From: Lachnospiraceae bacterium
GTDB taxonomy: Bacteria > Bacillota > Clostridia > Lachnospirales > Lachnospiraceae
DNA length: 64,000 nucleotides
Direction of reading: 5' to 3'
Assembly: GCA_015057825.1 (NCBI GenBank)
Contig: SVDN01000001.1
Span: 103,407-167,406, forward strand
The notes beneath the pieces are model-generated. The model searched no databases and had not been told where the DNA came from. It saw only the letters and a program-made list of their open reading frames with translations. The translations under genes and the position numbers were made by a program. Each line of letters starts with the position of its first letter. Within the stretch, counting starts at the first letter, position 1. Below are positions 49,866 to 59,337 of the stretch, piece after piece.

Positions 49866-52337
49866 ATGGAATATCCTATTTTTATTCTCGACGAAAGATT
49901 TGACAGCGGCATTACCGCAAGTGTTTATAAATTCACAGAAAAAAAAGAACGCACTTATTCCACTCACACTCTTATTTACGTATTAAAAGGCACTCTTTCT
50001 TGTAACTACAAAGCAAGCAATCTTACACTTAAAGAAAAAGACCTTTTATTTGTTAGCGCAAACGAAGCCATAAACTACGAATCAGCAAATGCATATGCTG
50101 TTTTGTTTTTCATTCCGGAAGATGCCCTTATGGGTTATAAGGCAAACATCAGCTTAACTTCCGCATTTGGTGAAGATACTGTATTTGACGAAATCAGACA
50201 TATTTTAAACCAAATGATTATCAGTCAATACTACAGCGATACATACTTTGAAATCAAGCTTCAAAGTTTATGCAAAGAGCTTATACACAGTCTTTTGGCA
50301 GGCTTTGGCAAAGAATCCGAAATAAACGAAAAAAGCAATCGTACATTTGCAAAACTCGGCACAAAAGAACGAAAGTCAAAAGAGTTTTCGGAAATTCTTG
50401 ATTTGGTTGACAAAAACTACGCTTCTCCCCTTAAGCTTGGGGAATTGGCGGCCCTTTATTATTACAGTCCCTCCCAGCTTTCAAAGCTTTTCATTAAGTT
50501 TACGGGACTGCATTTTAGCGAATACTTAAGCAACTTAAGGCTTTCCAAAGCATCGGTTTATTTATTGCAATCCAATTTGGAGATAAGCACAATTTCCGAC
50601 AAAGTCGGTTTCCCAAATCCCAGAGCCTTCAGCAGGGACTTCGAAAAGAAATATGGCGTCAAGCCTTCCAAATATCGCAATTCTCACGATAATGCGGAAA
50701 GCAAAGCCGGTTTCAATATAGGCTCCGGCCTGAAATATCTTAAAGAAAAGGGAATTTTGGACATTGTTTTTTGTGATTTGAGCAACAAATCTCATGCAGA
50801 GCATAAAAATGCTTTAACAAATACAATCGCAAAAGAACACCTTGGAAGTTTTTCCTTCAAAGAGAGCCATGACATTTTCCTGTCAGAGCAAAACAGTGTA
50901 TTGAATATCTATCGTGCTAAAGATCTTTTGCTGGATGAAATAAAGCAAAAAGTCACAATCTTGCAAGAAGAAATAGCTTTTAAATATTTAAACTGTCACG
51001 GTCTTTTGGACGATGATATGCAAATATGTTTTGAAGACAGCTTGAATATTTACGGTGATAGCGATGATAAAATTCTCTTTGATTTTTCCCTTCCGGAAAA
51101 AGCAGTTCGTTTTGCCAAAGAAGCGGGGCTTACTTTTATATTTCATTTAAGCTACACGCCTTCCTTCTTAACCAAAGAAAAGGACAAATCATCATCTTTT
51201 CCTTACCATGCAAGAATGCCCGCAAGCATGAGTCTGTGGAATAGATATTTAAACGAGTTTTTCAAGCATATGATAAAAAAATTCGGGAACTACATATACG
51301 ATTGTCCGGTTTTGCTTTGGCAGATTCCCGATATTATAACCGATAGATTCGATATAGTTTCAAGAGATGATTATAACAAGCTTTATCTAAACACTTACAA
51401 AAGCATAAAGGCAATAAATCCCGCTATTTCAGTGCAATCGCCCATGGTTACTTGCTCCATGTCCGGGCTTAACTTTTTAAAGGATTTTTTGCGCTTTACA
51501 AAAGATAATTCCTGTGTTCCCGATGCAATCAACACTTGCTACACCTTGGCGGACACACTTAAAAAAAGTGAAAATTTTTTGGGCATCATGCCTGTGGAAT
51601 GTCGCAACTTTGCCATGGAAATCAAAAATACATTAAAGCTTTTAAACTTAAACCCCGATATGCCCATAAACATGCTGGAATACTATCACTCATTCGGAGT
51701 AAACTCCGCATGCGATTCCATGATAGGTGCGGTTTTGCCACTAATCGTGCTCTTACAAAATCACCATTTTTACAATAATTTCGGCTATTGGGCCGGATGC
51801 GATTTTACAACCGAAACGGTATACGGAAAAAGTCAGTTTTGCGGTGGAAGAGGTCTCTTTTCCATAGTCGGCGGCAAAAAGCCTTCTTTCTTTGCCCTTA
51901 AATATATATCTAAGCTTGGCAATAAACTTTTGGGCGCCGGAGACGGATATGTAATTACAAAAGACGGCGACACAATAAAAATGATTTTATTTTACGCCAT
52001 AGCCGAAAACAAATGGCATTCAGACTTTAACGAAGAAAACGCCCTTTCATTTTTCGAGTATTTCCCGAAAAAAAGGCTTTCTCTTAATATAAGCGACTTT
52101 GCCTGCAAAGAAGCTCTCATTTACGAAGAATACCTAAATTACGAGGAAGGCAGTGCATATGAAAGATGGCTTAAAGACGGAGGCAGGCTGCTTGAGAATT
52201 TAAAAATCGAAAGCGACATTTACGATTCCGCCCCAAGCCACAAGATTTCAAAAACAAAAACAAAAGAAGACACCCTTTCTTATGAGTGTCTCCTTCTTCC
52301 TTTTGAAATCAGATATGTTGAAATTATTCCGACTTAG
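49866..52337 (+). CDS. AraC-family regulator fused to GH39-like domain
   Basis: The 823-residue protein joins three parts. Residues 1-120 form a cupin-like sensor (STHTLIYVLKGTLSC). Residues about 172-277 are the double helix-turn-helix of AraC (LGELAALYYYSPSQLSKLF and ISDKVGFPNPRAFSRDFEKK). Residues about 290-823 resemble glycoside hydrolase family 39 (xylosidase-like), with LLWQIPDI, SPMVTCSMSG and MLEYYHSFG at positions usual for that barrel. The acid and nucleophile Glu residues of active GH39 are not obvious, so the domain may only bind sugars. It converges on the glycogen operon and overlaps its last gene by 14 bp. ATG 49866 follows AAGGAAAGGA. Sugar sensing is inferred. Confidence 0.8.
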   Translation: MEYPIFILDERFDSGITASVYKFTEKKERTYSTHTLIYVLKGTLSCNYKASNLTLKEKDLLFVSANEAINYESANAYAVLFFIPEDALMGYKANISLTSAFGEDTVFDEIRHILNQMIISQYYSDTYFEIKLQSLCKELIHSLLAGFGKESEINEKSNRTFAKLGTKERKSKEFSEILDLVDKNYASPLKLGELAALYYYSPSQLSKLFIKFTGLHFSEYLSNLRLSKASVYLLQSNLEISTISDKVGFPNPRAFSRDFEKKYGVKPSKYRNSHDNAESKAGFNIGSGLKYLKEKGILDIVFCDLSNKSHAEHKNALTNTIAKEHLGSFSFKESHDIFLSEQNSVLNIYRAKDLLLDEIKQKVTILQEEIAFKYLNCHGLLDDDMQICFEDSLNIYGDSDDKILFDFSLPEKAVRFAKEAGLTFIFHLSYTPSFLTKEKDKSSSFPYHARMPASMSLWNRYLNEFFKHMIKKFGNYIYDCPVLLWQIPDIITDRFDIVSRDDYNKLYLNTYKSIKAINPAISVQSPMVTCSMSGLNFLKDFLRFTKDNSCVPDAINTCYTLADTLKKSENFLGIMPVECRNFAMEIKNTLKLLNLNPDMPINMLEYYHSFGVNSACDSMIGAVLPLIVLLQNHHFYNNFGYWAGCDFTTETVYGKSQFCGGRGLFSIVGGKKPSFFALKYISKLGNKLLGAGDGYVITKDGDTIKMILFYAIAENKWHSDFNEENALSFFEYFPKKRLSLNISDFACKEALIYEEYLNYEEGSAYERWLKDGGRLLENLKIESDIYDSAPSHKISKTKTKEDTLSYECLLLPFEIRYVEIIPT
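52264..52298 (-). terminator. Glycogen operon terminator inside convergent gene
   Basis: AAGAAGACAC (52264-52273) pairs with GTGTCTCCTTCTT (52286-52298), with one bulge. On the minus strand TTGTTTTTGTTTTTG follows. It lies 26-60 bp past the GH13-GH77 stop, within the coding end of the AraC-type gene. Confidence 0.6.
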
Positions 52338-55300
52338 GCGCCATAAGTTTTTTAAGTCTCTCTTTTGCTTTTTCGATATCATCAAAGCTTGCGCGCCAAC
52401 TCCAGTTTCTGTCAGTTGTTCCCGGCATATTCATTCTGGATTCATCTCCAAGTCCCGCTGCATCCTGCAGTGGGACAATTTTTACTTTTGCATGGCACTT
52501 GTAAAGCCTTTCAAGAAGCTTATCCGCCACTCCCTTTTCATCAGGGAATGTCTTTTCGGCCCAGCCTTTGATGGTTTCATTATCATGGGTGCCGGAATAA
52601 GCAATTCTTGTAGGCTGGCATTCGTATTCTTTAACATCCCCGTCGTAGAATTGGATAACATCCATGCCGGACAGGCCATAATGTGCAATAAGTTCTCTTA
52701 CGCATGGGGTAATAAGTCCCAAATCTTCCGCAATAAAGTTTAACTTTCCAAAGCGTTTCACCGCCGTATCCAATATCTCATGTCCCGGCGAAGCCTTCCA
52801 TTTGCCTTCTTTTGCGCTCTTGCCTTTTTCTATTGCATAACATGCATCAAAACCTCTGAAATGATCGAGCCTTACATAATCGTAAAGTTCCATCATTCTT
52901 TCAAAACGCTTCATCCACCAATCATAGCCTGATTTTTTGTGTTCATCCCAATTATATAAAGGATTTCCCCAATTTTGGCCGTCAATGCTGAAATAATCGG
53001 GCGGAACTCCCGCTTCCTCACTCGGATAGCCTTTTTCATCCACCGTAAAGAGTTCTCTGTGAGCCCAAACCTCTGCCGAATTCGGTGCCACAAACATAGG
53101 CATGTCGCCGATTATCTTAATACCTTTTTCTTCCGCGTATTTTCTGACTTCCTTCCATTTAGCGTCAAAATAATACTGCTCATATTCATAGAACAAGGCA
53201 TCTTCTTTAAGGGCCGCATCTTCCCAAAGCTCAAGCTTGTATGTCTTGTATTGTTCCGGCCATTCCTGCCAGATATCCCCCTTAAGCTTTTTGCAAAGAG
53301 CACGGTAAAGGGCATATTCCTTAAGCCATTCATCCTTTGTTTCTATGTATTTTAAGAAGTTTTCGTCATTTCGATCTCTTTCAAAATCAACCCTTAGCTC
53401 TTCCTCGGACTTGTCCGCAAGATCAATATTTCCCGCAAATGCTGACATTCCCGCATACGGGCTGCCGTAATGGTCCGTTGGATGAAGAGGCAGGATCTGC
53501 CAATATTTCTGTCCCGATTCCTTCAAAAAATCGATAAAGCCGAATGCATCACCGATGCAGCCATGCTCACCGCCACCCGGAAGTGAGGTAATATGGCAAA
53601 TTATTCCGCTGCCCTCTTCAAGCTCTTTTACGCAATCTTCCGTCTTTTTAATATATAAAACAGTAGAGCCCAAAGGTCCCAGTTTAAGCCTGAATACGCC
53701 TTCGTCGCTTTCTATTGTTTTTCCGTCGAAAAGATTTGTGGCATAACTTGCCCCATCCTTAAAATTAACCTCGCAGGTCGCATAAGGGCTGCGGTTTACT
53801 ATAACATAAACCCTGCTCTTGGAATTTTCCCGCTTAATGCCGAAGCATTCTTCGTTAAATCCGATAGGCTCGAATTTGCCGTCGGCAAAAACCTCGTTCC
53901 TGCTTCTGATTTCAATGGCATTATTATAAATAGTCTGAACATCTTTGTCTTCCTTGCCCCAAGGATATGTTCCTCTGTTGTAAGGGTCCGAATAGCCTTC
54001 CATTCCGGCCTCGTCGCCATAGTAAATGCAAGGAACACCCGGCATTGTCATTTGCATCAAAACCGCAAGCCAAAGTTTTTTGATGGCCAGCTGTCTCTTC
54101 CAAGTGTCCAACTTATAATACTTTTTGGCATTATCATCCATGCTTGCCTCGTCGGGAGCTTCACCAAGCACCGTCAAAATACGCATGCGATCGTGGCTTC
54201 CGATAAGATTAAACGCACCGTAAAATGCCTCTTTCGGATAATTCTCATAAAGGCTGATTAACAAATCGCTAAACTGTCTTGCGTTAATCTTGCCCGTAAT
54301 AAATCCCAAGATTCCGTTTCTTAAAGGGTAATTCATTACGCTGTCCAACTCGCTGCCAAGAAGATATTTTCTCAACACTCCGTAGCTTACCTTGTTGGAT
54401 GCATCTTCCCAGACCTCCCCGATCAAAACGCCGTCGTTGCCTTTTTCTTTTATAATCGCGTTTTTAATACCTTCGATAAAAACATCCGGCAACTCGTCCG
54501 CAACGTCCAATCTAAAGCCCTTTGCTCCAAGCCTCAACCAATGGCGCACAACGCTGTCTTCGTCTTCATAAATCATTTTTCTGTAACTTTCGTTAAGCTC
54601 GTTAACTGAAGGCAAATCTCCGACGCCCCACCAGCTTTCATAACCCACATGGCTCGAATTAAATGTATACCAGCTTCTGTAAGGGGATTCAAAATGATTG
54701 AAAGCCCCCTTAGAATCATAATTTCCGTATTTGTTAAAATATATGCTGTCGCAACCCGTGTGGTTAAAGACACCGTCAAGAATGATGCCTATTCCCCTCT
54801 TTTCCGCCTCGGCGCACAAGGTCTTAAAGCTTTCCTCATCACCAAGCATAGGAGCAATTTTAAAATAGTCCCCCGTGTCGTAGCGATGGTTGGAAGCCGC
54901 ATCAAATATAGGATTTAAGTAAATGATACTGATACCCAAATCTTTAAGATAATCAAGTTTGTCCGTTATGCCCGACAAGGTACCGCCGTAGAAGTCCCAT
55001 TCCACAACTCGTCCAAGGCCGTCTTTTACATAGCCCACCGGCTCTTCCCAGTTCTCCACAAGGACACGATGCGGACCTTTTTTGTGAGTCTCAAGGTCGC
55101 GCTTTGCATTTTCTCTCCAGTCTTCACCCCTGTTAAATCTGTCCGGGAAAATCTGATATGCAATGCCGTGCTTGTACCAAGCGGGTATTTTTCTTTCGTT
55201 GTAAACGGTAATCTGAAATGAAGGCGGTTCGTGATTGTAGGTCTCGCCGACTCCACCCACAAGACCTTCGCAGGCTCCGTACCAGGATATTTCCTCATTG

Positions 55301-55560
55301 TCCTTAATGATTTTAAAACAATACCAAAAAATCTCCGGCCTGTTTAAGACAATTTCACACTCAAAACGATAGAATTTCTTATCAGACACAAGTTCCATAG
55401 GGTACAATGTCTCACCGATTCCGTCTTCCCAACTGCGCACAAAAACCTTATCCGGTTTTTCGTCACGAACATCAATGCGAAGTCTGACTTTCGAACCGGT
55501 TTTTGCCGCACCGAATGGTTTTCGATATCGTTCATCTCTTGTATTGTGATAAATCGTCAT
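52324..55560 (-). CDS. GH13 amylase/neopullulanase fused to GH77 amylomaltase
   Basis: The 1078-residue protein fuses two enzymes. Residues 1-130 are a beta-rich N domain. The GH13 barrel (about 130-580) has GFRLDVADELPD (nucleophile Asp), VLIGEVWED (acid Glu) and GSHDRMR (third Asp). Residues about 625-1078 are a 4-alpha-glucanotransferase (MalQ-like), with GSGIICHITSLPG, YVRLDHFRGF, NFIAEDLG and SGTHDNET. Together they would open alpha-1,6 branches or cut linear glucans and rearrange the short chains left by phosphorylase. It is the last gene of the glycogen operon, 27 bp after glgA. It is cytoplasmic, with no signal peptide. ATG 55560 follows AGAGGGG. Confidence 0.9.
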   Translation of the reverse strand: MTIYHNTRDERYRKPFGAAKTGSKVRLRIDVRDEKPDKVFVRSWEDGIGETLYPMELVSDKKFYRFECEIVLNRPEIFWYCFKIIKDNEEISWYGACEGLVGGVGETYNHEPPSFQITVYNERKIPAWYKHGIAYQIFPDRFNRGEDWRENAKRDLETHKKGPHRVLVENWEEPVGYVKDGLGRVVEWDFYGGTLSGITDKLDYLKDLGISIIYLNPIFDAASNHRYDTGDYFKIAPMLGDEESFKTLCAEAEKRGIGIILDGVFNHTGCDSIYFNKYGNYDSKGAFNHFESPYRSWYTFNSSHVGYESWWGVGDLPSVNELNESYRKMIYEDEDSVVRHWLRLGAKGFRLDVADELPDVFIEGIKNAIIKEKGNDGVLIGEVWEDASNKVSYGVLRKYLLGSELDSVMNYPLRNGILGFITGKINARQFSDLLISLYENYPKEAFYGAFNLIGSHDRMRILTVLGEAPDEASMDDNAKKYYKLDTWKRQLAIKKLWLAVLMQMTMPGVPCIYYGDEAGMEGYSDPYNRGTYPWGKEDKDVQTIYNNAIEIRSRNEVFADGKFEPIGFNEECFGIKRENSKSRVYVIVNRSPYATCEVNFKDGASYATNLFDGKTIESDEGVFRLKLGPLGSTVLYIKKTEDCVKELEEGSGIICHITSLPGGGEHGCIGDAFGFIDFLKESGQKYWQILPLHPTDHYGSPYAGMSAFAGNIDLADKSEEELRVDFERDRNDENFLKYIETKDEWLKEYALYRALCKKLKGDIWQEWPEQYKTYKLELWEDAALKEDALFYEYEQYYFDAKWKEVRKYAEEKGIKIIGDMPMFVAPNSAEVWAHRELFTVDEKGYPSEEAGVPPDYFSIDGQNWGNPLYNWDEHKKSGYDWWMKRFERMMELYDYVRLDHFRGFDACYAIEKGKSAKEGKWKASPGHEILDTAVKRFGKLNFIAEDLGLITPCVRELIAHYGLSGMDVIQFYDGDVKEYECQPTRIAYSGTHDNETIKGWAEKTFPDEKGVADKLLERLYKCHAKVKIVPLQDAAGLGDESRMNMPGTTDRNWSWRASFDDIEKAKERLKKLMAPKSE

Positions 55561-55587
55561 ATATTAAACCCCTCTAATAAAAGCAAT

Positions 55588-57054
55588 TTAATTTTCTTCC
55601 AAAACCGTATTGTACATTTCTTTGTAGATTCCGGCTGCGTGATCCCAAGAAAAGTCCTCACTCATAGCCTGTTTCATAAGCTTGCGCCAAACCTTGGGAT
55701 TGGATCTAAAAAGACTTGTAATGTCTTTAAGGGCAAACAGCATTTCATGGGCATTGTAATTTGCAAATCCGAATCCCGTGCCTTCGCCCGTATATTCGTT
55801 GTAATATTTAACGCTGTCTCTGAGTCCCCCTGTTTCACGAACAACCGGCAAAGTTCCGTATCTCATGGCAATCATTTGCGAAAGGCCGCAAGGCTCAAAA
55901 AGCGATGGCATAAGCAGAATATCCCCGCCGGAATAAAGCCTGTGACTTAACTTTTCGTCAAATTTAAGAAGCACTCTCAAATTCTTCGGATGTCGTCCTT
56001 CCGCTCCCTTAAGCATATCTTCGTACTCTTTGTCCCCTGTACCCAAGATAACAAGCTGAAGGGTTTGATCCGCAAGCTCGTCGATTACGCAGGTCAAAAG
56101 GTCCAGGCCTTTTTGTTGAGTAAGTCTGCCGATCATTACAATAACGGGAACGGTTTCATTTACTTCAAATCCCATTTCCTCTTGCAATGCAAGCTTGCAT
56201 TTCTGTTTATTTTTCATTTTATCCTTACTGTAGTTGGCCTCAATAGCCTTGTCTTTTTCGGGATTGTAAAATGTTGTGTCTATGCCGTTTAATATGCCCC
56301 ACAAGCTATCCCATCTACGCTGGAAAATGCGTTCCATATGTTCTCCGTAAAATGGGTTTTGAATTTCCTGGGCATAACTTGGACTGACCGTTGATATAAT
56401 ATCCGAGTAAACCAAAGCACCTTTCATAAAGTTTATGCTGTCTTTGTCCACCCTAAGCTGATTTGCCGCAGCAGGCACATTTTCAAGGCCAAGGACATCC
56501 CCCAGCACAAAGTCGGACATCTGCCCCTGGAATTTAAGATTATGCACGGTAAAAATCGTCTTTATATTGTCATATAATTCGTTGCCCGAGTAACACTCTC
56601 TTAAGAAAACAGGCGCAAGTGATGTGTGCCAATCATGGCAATGCAAAATGCGACAATTAAAATCCTCAAGATAAGGAATAATCTCGCAAATTGCCTTTGA
56701 AAAGTATGCAACCCTCTCCCCGTCATCAAAGTAGCCGTATATTCCGTCACGTTTAAAATAGCTTTCGTTATCTAGAAAATAATAAATGATTCCCCTATAT
56801 GTGTATGTTTCTATTCCGCAATAAGCGCTTCTCCAACCAAGCGGAAAGTAAAAATGCGTAATATAAGTCATTTTCTTCTTATATTTTTCGGGAATTACCG
56901 CAAGTTTCGGCAATACAACCCTAACGTCAAATCCTTTCTTTTTAAGCGCTCTCGGAAGGGAGCCCGCAACATCACCAAGGCCTCCGGTTTTCAAAAAAGG
57001 AGTTGCCTCGAATGCCGCAAAAAGCACTCCCGGTTTTTCTTTAGCAGTGGCCAT
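55588..57054 (-). CDS. glgA: Glycogen synthase (ADP-glucose type)
   Basis: The 488-residue GT5 enzyme transfers glucose from ADP-glucose to growing alpha-1,4 chains. FLKTGGLGDVAGSLPRAL near residue 20 holds the ADP-binding KTGGL motif. HCHDWHTSLAPVFL and the C-terminal MPSLFEPCGLSQMIAMRYG are conserved GT5 blocks. The gene starts one base after the glgD stop, so translation is coupled. Confidence 0.96.
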   Translation of the reverse strand: MATAKEKPGVLFAAFEATPFLKTGGLGDVAGSLPRALKKKGFDVRVVLPKLAVIPEKYKKKMTYITHFYFPLGWRSAYCGIETYTYRGIIYYFLDNESYFKRDGIYGYFDDGERVAYFSKAICEIIPYLEDFNCRILHCHDWHTSLAPVFLRECYSGNELYDNIKTIFTVHNLKFQGQMSDFVLGDVLGLENVPAAANQLRVDKDSINFMKGALVYSDIISTVSPSYAQEIQNPFYGEHMERIFQRRWDSLWGILNGIDTTFYNPEKDKAIEANYSKDKMKNKQKCKLALQEEMGFEVNETVPVIVMIGRLTQQKGLDLLTCVIDELADQTLQLVILGTGDKEYEDMLKGAEGRHPKNLRVLLKFDEKLSHRLYSGGDILLMPSLFEPCGLSQMIAMRYGTLPVVRETGGLRDSVKYYNEYTGEGTGFGFANYNAHEMLFALKDITSLFRSNPKVWRKLMKQAMSEDFSWDHAAGIYKEMYNTVLEEN

Positions 57055-57055
57055 T

Positions 57056-58177
57056 TTAGTATCTTCCCTTCACATTTTCTTCGGTACGCTGTTCTTTCTT
57101 CATAACGTAAATCTCACCCGGACTGCCCTTAATAATCATGCCCGCGCCGATTACATTGTTTCTGTCGATTACAGCGTCTTTAATAACCGCATCTTTTCTT
57201 ATAATGCATGACTGCATAATAATGCTGTTTGATACGACCGCCCCTTCTTCAACCGTAACACCACGGAACAATATGGAGTGGTCCACTTTTCCTTTAACCC
57301 AGCATCCCGATGATACAAGGCTGTCGCTTACCTCCGAACCCGGAAGTAACCTGCCCGGTATACAGTCCTGCACCTTGGTACGTATAGGCATCTGTGGATC
57401 GAACAACCTATAGCTTACGTCAGGGTCCAAAAGCTCCATATTAAAGTCAAAATAGTTTTGAAGTGTAAATATTTCTCTTGAATATCCGTTGTATTCATAT
57501 GTACGGATGTCCATTTTTTCGTAATCCGGCTCCATAATGTCAAAAATATCCATATAATCTTTGGCCGAATACCAATCTATAAACTTAAGCAACAATTCTC
57601 TTCCCACAATAAACGTATCCAAGAAGGCCGTTTCCCCCTTTTCTACGCCATGTATAATACCGGTTACTTTTTCGCCGTCTTTTTTTATACCCATAAGAAA
57701 GTTGCTCGTTCTTGTGGATTCCTTGCAAACCATAGTCATGTCGGCTCCGCTTGCGGCGTGAGCTTCGATTATTGGATTAAAGTCCATACTTGCAACAATA
57801 TTGGCACTCGTTACAATCACATAGTCGGCATTGGAGCGGCGGATATACGCCTCATTTTGCATAACATCGCAAAGCAGGAACCTGTCCGAGCTTCTTGACA
57901 TACCGAATGTTGCGCCCGGCAAAATATAAAGCCCTCCTTTTTTACGGTCAAGCAGCCATGCACTTCCCGTACCGATGTGGTCTAACAATGACCTGAATTT
58001 ATAAGGAGTTATAAGCCCTACTTCGGTAATACCCGAATTAATCATATTGGAAAGAGAAAAGTCAACCAATCTGTATCTTCCGCCAAAAGGCATGGAAGAA
58101 ATGCTTCTTTCGTCACTTAAGCCTTCCATTTTATCTGTAGAATAATTTGCGCTAATTAATCCGATTACATCTTTCAT
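57056..58177 (-). CDS. glgD: GlgD, ADP-glucose pyrophosphorylase regulatory subunit
   Basis: The 373-residue protein is homologous to GlgC but lacks several of its catalytic residues. The N-terminus is DVIGLISANYSTDKMEGLSD in place of the GGQGSRLxxLT loop. FGGRYRLVDFSLSNMINSGI and a left-handed beta-helix C-terminus are kept. In Firmicutes GlgD forms a hetero-oligomer with GlgC and increases its activity. The gene begins two bases after glgC. ATG 58177 follows GGGAGGTG. Confidence 0.93.
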   Translation of the reverse strand: MKDVIGLISANYSTDKMEGLSDERSISSMPFGGRYRLVDFSLSNMINSGITEVGLITPYKFRSLLDHIGTGSAWLLDRKKGGLYILPGATFGMSRSSDRFLLCDVMQNEAYIRRSNADYVIVTSANIVASMDFNPIIEAHAASGADMTMVCKESTRTSNFLMGIKKDGEKVTGIIHGVEKGETAFLDTFIVGRELLLKFIDWYSAKDYMDIFDIMEPDYEKMDIRTYEYNGYSREIFTLQNYFDFNMELLDPDVSYRLFDPQMPIRTKVQDCIPGRLLPGSEVSDSLVSSGCWVKGKVDHSILFRGVTVEEGAVVSNSIIMQSCIIRKDAVIKDAVIDRNNVIGAGMIIKGSPGEIYVMKKEQRTEENVKGRY

Positions 58178-58179
58178 GA

Positions 58180-59319
58180 CTACTCACCTCCCTTGTATTT
58201 TTCGCCGTTTCCAAGCACTTCTATTTCATCTTCATTTCCGAAAACCGTATCGGCGCACACAACTGCGTTTTCACCCACAATTGCATGAATTACTTTTGCG
58301 TTTTTTTCGATTATGCATCCCGGAAGAAGTATGGAATCGATTACTTCCGCGCCCTCATCCACTTCGCATCCGATTCCCAAAATCGAATGTTTGACATTGC
58401 CGAAAACTCGACATCCGTTGTTAATCATGCAGTTGGAAAGGGTTGCTTTTTCTCCGATATATTGAACCGGATAAATATTGGAATTGCTCATAATAGGGAA
58501 TTTCTCGTCGTAAAGAGAAAATTCCGGTTCTTCTTCCAACAAATCCATACTGGTTTCGTAGTAACTCGGTATTGTTCCCACATCTTTCCAAAAACCCTTG
58601 AAGCGATAGCAATTAAGATGTTTGCCTTCCGCCAAAAGCTTCGGAATAATGTTTTTGCCGAAATCATGTGCCGATTCTTCGTCTTTTGCATCTTCTTTTA
58701 ATTTCTTTTTAAGAAGATCCGCATTGAAGATATAAATACCCATAGAAGCCAGATTAGACTCCGGTTTCTTTGGTTTTTCGGCAAATTTTGTAATTCTGTC
58801 ATTATCATCCACAGATAAAATACCAAAGCGGGATGCTTCTTTCCATTCCACTTCCATGCAAGCGATTGTTGCCGCAGCGCCTTTTTCTATATGGTCTTTG
58901 AGCATCTTTTTGTAGTTCATACGATAAAGATGATCACCGGATAAAATAAGCACGTATTCGGCATTAAATCTGTTGATAAAGTCTATATTTCTGTAAATGG
59001 CATCGGCCGTGCCTTTGTACCATTTACCACCTGTTTGTGTTTCGTATGGCGGCAAGATGTAAACACCGCCGTCCAAAGAACTGAAATCCCATGCGGCGCC
59101 GTTGCCCACATAAGAGTTAAGTTCGAAAGGTCGATACTGTGTAAGCACGCCTACCGTATCTATCCCTGAGTTGTTGCAGTTTGACAATGAAAAATCAATC
59201 ATTCTGTACTTTCCGCCAAATGATACTGCCGGTTTTGCAATGTTTTGAGTCAAAGCCCCGAGTCTGCTGCCCTGGCCGCCCGCAAGCAACATTGCAATAC
59301 ATTGTTTTCTTCTTCCCAT
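58180..59319 (-). CDS. glgC: Glucose-1-phosphate adenylyltransferase
   Basis: The 379-residue catalytic subunit makes ADP-glucose from glucose-1-phosphate and ATP. The [19 protein letters not shown] loop binds nucleotide, [15 protein letters not shown] follows, [10 protein letters not shown] carries the metal-binding Asp, and a beta-helix domain ends the chain. I chose ATG 59319, six bases after AGAGGTG; the frame can open at GTG 59328 within the site. It is 18 bp after glgP. Confidence 0.96.
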   Translation of the reverse strand: MGRRKQCIAMLLAGGQGSRLGALTQNIAKPAVSFGGKYRMIDFSLSNCNNSGIDTVGVLTQYRPFELNSYVGNGAAWDFSSLDGGVYILPPYETQTGGKWYKGTADAIYRNIDFINRFNAEYVLILSGDHLYRMNYKKMLKDHIEKGAAATIACMEVEWKEASRFGILSVDDNDRITKFAEKPKKPESNLASMGIYIFNADLLKKKLKEDAKDEESAHDFGKNIIPKLLAEGKHLNCYRFKGFWKDVGTIPSYYETSMDLLEEEPEFSLYDEKFPIMSNSNIYPVQYIGEKATLSNCMINNGCRVFGNVKHSILGIGCEVDEGAEVIDSILLPGCIIEKNAKVIHAIVGENAVVCADTVFGNEDEIEVLGNGEKYKGGE

Positions 59320-59337
59320 AGTTCCCACCTCTGATCC

